From contig MU646489.1 of assembly GCA_026770585.1 (NCBI GenBank), positions 45,147 to 56,169 on the forward strand: 11,023 nt of DNA, written 5' to 3'. The notes under the pieces are model-generated. The model was not told where the DNA came from. It saw nothing but the letters and a program-made list of their open reading frames with translations, and searched no databases. The stretch's first letter is position 1. Each line of letters begins with the position of its first letter. Below, in pieces: positions 1-6,000 of this stretch. The translations under genes and the position numbers were made by a program. The stretch is from Baffinella frigidus. Taxonomy: Eukaryota; Cryptophyceae; Cryptomonadales; Baffinellaceae.

Positions 1-35
1 CCCTCCGGATCAAAGAGTGCGTGCCGCGATAGCAC
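1..35 (-). CDS. Left gene exon 9 (partial): end of Tudor-like domain
   Basis: The minus strand reads CCTAACCTTACACAG and then opens a frame VLSRHALFDPEG that runs off the window edge. The acceptor is pyrimidine-rich. The phase (0) matches the donor of the exon at 322-394. The junction yields DGEE followed by VLSRHALF, a plausible end for a Tudor-like strand. The exon continues outside the window. Confidence 0.5.
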   Translation of the reverse strand, partial: MLSRHALFDPE

Positions 36-3000
36 CTGTGTAAGGTTAGGGCTAAGGGTTTAGGGTGTGGGGTTCGGAGTTTGGGGTTAAGGGTCAAGTT
101 GATCACTCTTCAAAAGGTTGAGGGTAATGAAGCAGAAGAAGAGTTTTCCCTAAAGCCTGAACCGGCAACCACGAAGCGGACACGACATGGGGTTGGACAC
201 ACCCTCCTCGCCGTCAGAAAACACGATTTTTTTAGTAGCAAAGGGGAAGGGTGCAGGTGCTGAGGAAGGCATCACGACCAATTTGTACCACGCAGCGGAC
301 ACGACAGGGGGTTGGACACACCTCCTCGCCGTCGGGAAACACGACTTTGTACTTGGCCGAGCCCTGATCGTACCCTGCGATCTTACCTTTGTACCTGCAC
401 ACACAATCATTGATGGTTAGTTTCGAAGATCGTTGGTTTGGAAAATTATTCAAACGCAGAGATCATCATTGATTACCAGTTTCGAAAATGGCTCGTGCCG
501 AAAGTGATTCAAATCCAGAAATTGGATAGTTTTCGAGCAGGGGGAAGGTCCTGCTCTTCCGAATCGAGTTAACATCCGCGGGGCTCTCGGTTTGGGGGCT
601 AACCAGTCGCCCGCGTCGAACTCGATCCAGCAATGCGTGCCATCCACCAGCTTCATCCGTCCATACCTGCGTGCAATGAAAAGGATTACGGTCATGATTT
701 TTCTTTTGATTTTCCCCACCCCTCATACCCAGAATGTGTGCTGTTTCTAGTAATGCGTGCCATCCACCAGCTTCAGCCGTCCATACCTGTGAACCACAAG
801 GAGGGGAACGGACTTTAATATCACGAGGAAAAGGAAGGACTTGAATACACACGAGGAACAGCCACGAGGGAACCTGTAAAACTTTGACAGCCACGAGGGA
901 ACCTGTAAACCACACGAAAAGAGACTTGAATACACACAAGGAAACGGAAGTGAGGATGTGGGTGGGTGGGTGGGGGGGGGGGTAGGGAATACCCAGACAC
1001 GGACGTCTCGTAGGCAGCGAGCGTCTAGTTGGTTAGGGTTCAGGGTTCATGGCGCAGGGCGTAGGGTGTAGGGCGTAGGGTGCAGGGTTCAGGGTTTCGG
1101 GTTTCGGGGTTCGGGTTGGGTATAGGCACCCAGACACGGAAGTCTCGTAGGCAGCGAGCGTCTCATTCGTCGGCACGAACCCTCGTTCCTAGCGTTCCAC
1201 TCAAAAGGCTACGGTGAACCTAACTCCCCGGATGTCCGGGGGGGGGTACGTGTCCATTCCCGGTACACTCCGAAGACAAGGATCCTAACTTAAGAAATCC
1301 GCGTTCCCTGCAGCCCTCTGAGTGGATGCCAGGGTAATTAGCATATTACGTGGTGATTCGTCCGCGGTATTGGACTACGGTAGGCCCCAGGGTTCCAGAG
1401 AGCCAACTTTGGTGGTGAGGGGTTAGGGCTCACCCAGACACGGACGTCTCGTAGGCAGCGAGCGTCTCGTTGGTCGGCACGAACACTCGCTCTTTCGCCT
1501 CCTGCTCGGACGCGACTGTGTGCCCAAGGTCGCTGACAAAAGCCACGAGCGCGAACGACCGGCCCTGCGGGACGTGACCCGGGATCAGACACGCGAACAG
1601 GTGTGGTTTCGTGGGCACGGCACGCAAACAGGCGTGTTTTCGGGGACACACACACACGAAAACACGCCCCTTCGCCTCCTGCTCGGAGCTGACAAAGGCC
1701 ACGAGCGCGAACGACCGGCCCTGTGGGATGCCGTGATTGGATTTGGCCTTGAGAACCACCCCCCCCGTATTGCATACGCGTACTGCATACGGTAGCTCCC
1801 TACGGAATGCCGTAGTTGGGTCGACGCCGGAATTAGGCCGTGCACCCTTCCAGAGTTGCCTCGAAATCAAACAGGGGTCAGACTCGAGAACGGGCGTGTT
1901 TTTATGGACACGCGCGCGCCCAGGGGCACGAAAACGCTCTTTTGCCTTTCGAACAGGCGTGTTTTCGCCCCTCGATCGGGGTTAGACTCGCGAACAGGCG
2001 CGTGTTCGTGGACACGCGCGCGCTCAGTGACCCGACTGGGCAGGATGCGTATGTAAAGTAAACACCGGGAGAATATCTGAAGTTTGCAACCGCCCACACA
2101 CCGGACTATCAAGGTATTTCGTGAATAACCCATCCGTAGAGGATCCATAGCACCCTACGGTAGGCCATCCGTACGAGTATCCTAACCGATTCTCGGTGGC
2201 TTAGCCACCGGAACTCCCTTCGCAGCCCGCTGTGTGGCTTGGGGGGCTTCCGCCGAGTGACGACACGCCTCTGTGGGGTTTCTCTCTAGGTCCTGCTCAA
2301 ACATAGAGTATGTGGGGGTGCATGCATGGCGGCCGTGTTGGTAGTCATAAAGGTCTCTCCGACCTACACCCTACACCCTACACCCTACACCCTGCACCCT
2401 ACACCCTACACCCTACACCCTACACCCTCAACCCTACACCCTACACCCTACAACCTGCACCCTACACCCTACACCCTCAACCCTAACCACGCTTACCTGC
2501 GCCAACTTGATCCGCAGAGCCCCCTTCTCCACCAGGAGCACCCCCTCTCGCTTCTGCTCCGGGTTTGGGGGTTCGGGTTTACAGTTTGGGTTTCAGGGTT
2601 TATATTTTATGATTGAGGTGTTAGGGTTTAGGGTCTGGGGTTCAGGGTTTGGAGTTTAGGGTTAAGGGTTCAGGGTTTGGGGTTTAGGGGTTGGGGTTTA
2701 GGATTTAGGGTTTAGGGTTTAGGTTTAGGGTGTAGGGTTTAGGGTTTAGGGTTAAGGGGTTAGGGTTTAGAGTTCAGGGGTTAGGGTTTAGAGTTCAGGG
2801 TTTAGGGATTCGGGTTTAGAGATTCGGGGCCAGGGTTTAGGGTTTGGGGTTCAGGGTGACCAGCGCCGCCTTCTTCCCGGCGCCCGAGACGCTCACCGAT
2901 AGCCCGTCCAACCCATCCAGCAATACCTGCCCGCGGACAAGTTTGAATTTGATCAAATTCACGGATTTGATCAAATTCACGAATTTGATCAAATTCGTGG

Positions 3001-6000
3001 ACGGTTTCGATCAGATGCGAATGAATTTGATGGAACGAGGTTCCACTCAAGAGACTCACACACCCTGGTGTTGACATCAGCGGAGGGGGCGGCGAGAGCA
3101 AAGAGCTGACCTCGCGTTTCTTCGCGAGGTGTTCCGCTGCCGCAGTCGGGTCCAAATGCCGCTATCATCTCCTGGGAGCTTCGGACATTCCTCCCCTAGG
3201 ACCCTACGGTAGGACATCCCTAGGGGGCTAGGGTTTTCCTACGGGGGTGGATAGATGGCTGATACACTTTAATGTGTGTCGCCTGGGGGGGAAACCGTCC
3301 GTGGAACCCCCGATTTAAGCTGTCTGAGCTTGTTGGTGGGTGGGACTCAGGAGCGCTGCCGCAGTCGGGTCCAGCGTGCGTACCTATACCTCACGTGGAT
3401 AACCCATAAGACCCTACCGTAGATAATCCGTAGGGACATAGGGTTGTTCCTACGGATATCCTAACCGATTCTTGGTGGCTCAGCCACCAAGAATCCCTTC
3501 GCCGCCCACAGTAGCCACCAAGAATCCCTTCGTAGCCCGCTGAGCCACCAAAAATCCCTTCGTAGCCCGCTGTGTGGCTGGATCAGACCTCGCGTTTCTT
3601 GGCAAGGTGATCCGCTGCCGCAGTCGGGTCCACCGCGCGAGCCGCTATCATCTCCGCTGGACCCTCCACCTGACGTGAAGAGACGCAAGGTCAGCTCCTG
3701 GGCCCCACGACTTTGACTAAGCACTTAGCAGCGACCTAGGACCTTTTCACCTTGAATTCCAGGTGAAAATCCGGTTAGGTTCTAGTTCAATAGATAAGAT
3801 TCTAGTACAAATCGTTTAGATGGACTGTTTTGGTGAAGCCCCCGGTGGCTGCTAAGTGGCCGCTATCATCTCCGCTGGACCCTCCACCTGATGCGAAGAG
3901 ACGCGAGGTCGGCTTTAGTTTCGAGCACTGTAGGTCCTTAGTTCGAGCCCTCTCTGGACGCCTTGAGTTGATGGTCCGACGGCATAAGTTCAATAAAAGT
4001 CTCTTCCCTCAGCTCCCGAGCCCCACAACTTTTGACTAAACTAGGTGAGTTTGCACCAGAAAGATGATTCCACATGCCACTCGGTGGGCTACGAGGGTTT
4101 CGTTGACCCCGGATTCCGGGGTGTTATGTGACCAATTTGCGTTGGAAAAATCCTTAAAGTTAATTGTCTTCGGGTAAGTTGACTTTTGATGAAGGGTTTG
4201 TAGTCCACTGTGTGGCGCGTCGAGGACACGGTCACTTGATCGTGCCTTTCAGAGTTTCAGACAGATTACGCGCCCCGAGGCGAACAGGTCCACAAAATCG
4301 ATAACGTAACTCCCGTCTTGATTATTTCTAATTATTTGTATCACGATTTCTACTACGAATAATAGAGACAGAATCAAGACGGATTTGCGTTGAAGATTTT
4401 GTGGACCTCTTTACCTCCGGGCGCGGACTCCCACTCGAGAATGCTAGAGGGGCCTATTTACATGTGGGGTTGTAAAACTTTGTACCAGGACAAGGTGTTC
4501 CAACCTCATAGCCGGCCTAATCAGGGCTTCAGTGTCTCCCAAGGCAATGAAAGTTACTACACAAATGCTACATATAAAATTATCTCGGTTTTAAATAGGC
4601 CCCTCTTGCCTTCTCGTGTGGTCTGTCCAACGCGTGGCGGCGAAAGAAATCTCAACGAAACCAGCGGGGGCGTGGCCCACTAGCCCTTGGAGGTGGATCA
4701 AATAGTGCCCTGAACCCTTTTATATTTGCCTTGACATGGAGGTGGGATCCGAACTCCATAGGTCAAAAGTTGACACATTTTGTACCAACAATCTACTTTT
4801 GAAAAACAGTTGAAGGGCACTAATTGAGCTACCTCGGAGGGCTGGTGGGGCGTTCTTGTCTCAGAAAAGGAGTTCTAAAACTCGTTTTCTCAAGTCAATT
4901 CCACTTCAAATATGTCAACTTATTCTTTTCTCTACGCACAAGTTGACATATTTGAAGGGGAATTGACTTCAGAAAACGAGTTTTAGAACTCCTTTTCTGA
5001 GATAAGTTCGCGGCTTTTGTGGCTTCCTCACACGTCTGGCCGTTCGTTGGAGTTTCGGTTTGAGGGGTCGGGTTCCTAGCTATGTCCCAATCTGGCGTGG
5101 TCTCTCTCATCTGGTGAGACCGGGCCTCTTTTCACTTAAAGGTTGGCGGATTTGTTCCTCAACCCCTGGCCACCAATAACCTGGAACAGCTTAAATCGGG
5201 TTTTCCAGGGACGGGTTTCCCCAGGATGTCACTTCAAAGTGTGCAAGCCATCTTTCACACCCCAAGGAGAACCCTAGGTCCTCAGGCATGTCCTACCGTA
5301 GGGTCCTACGGAATGAATATCCGAAGCTCCCAGACCCGAAATAAGCTGTTTCGGGTTGCTGGGGGGGGCTGGTGGTTTTTGAGGCCCGCAAGCAGAACTT
5401 GGGGCATAGCTCATGCAAAAAGCTAACGCCAGCGAGGCACTTACAGCCTACGGATTGTCTACGGTAGGTGAAGGGGCTCCTACGACATTTAAATTATTTA
5501 GCATTATAAAGTCGTAGGAGCCCCTCTACCTACCGTAGACAATCTGTGGCTGTAAGTACCTCACTGGCGTTAGTTTTTCGCATTATGGCGGTGCATGCTG
5601 TCGCGAGAGAAAATGCCTGCTCCGGAGATATATCGCGTCTCCTTATCGAAAGTGACAGGCTCTGGGCCCCCTTCCACGTGCTACTCCGCCAAGAGCTGAG
5701 CGATCATTGTGTCGGGAACCCTCATTCCCTCATTCATGTCATTGATCCCTCTTCCTCAGACGGAGTTATGGGCAGCGGTCCTCAGCGCCGGGTTCCACCT
5801 GGTTAGGTGTCTTCTTCCCACGCGCAGGTAACTTCGCTCCCTCGCCCCCCTTCATCCCCCCCCCCGCCCCCGCCCCCCCCTTAACCCCATCTCCCCCTTC
5901 TCGCGCGCTCTGGCGGGCGCGCTCAGGCGGGTCCGGATCCGCGCCGCCCCGCGACCCGCGGCCCTCCCGCGTATCCCTCCCTCCGCGCTTATCTCCACCA

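Noticed and set aside
2326-2616. Open frame encoding TLHPTPYTLHPTP repeats
   Set aside because: It is a direct translation of the CCCTACA minisatellite, whose period keeps a frame open.
2561-2858. A chromosome end (true telomere)
   Set aside because: The tract is internal, degenerate and flanked by unique exons, and tracts of opposite orientation occur in the same window.
2861-2926. ABC-transporter nucleotide-binding domain start
   Set aside because: GLSVSV..GAGKKAAL resembles the approach to a Walker A loop, but no GxxGxGK[ST] follows in the next exon.
2802-3155. Minus-strand frame with EFDQIREFDQIREFDQI repeats
   Set aside because: It translates the tandem palindromes and then the telomere-like tract; the exon 4 frame in the same stretch is better supported.
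4390-4683. Plus-strand 97-codon open frame
   Set aside because: It spans the end of one foldback and the whole of another, so it is made of mobile-element sequence and has no splice or start support.
4895-5110. Minus-strand frame after an acceptor-like CACCAG
   Set aside because: The peptide is polar and low in complexity, and it continues into hairpin arms with no donor.
5546-5806. Plus-strand 86-codon frame with plausible helical peptide
   Set aside because: It starts inside a hairpin arm, lacks splice sites, and lies in the intron of the opposite-strand gene. It is not excluded, but not supportable.
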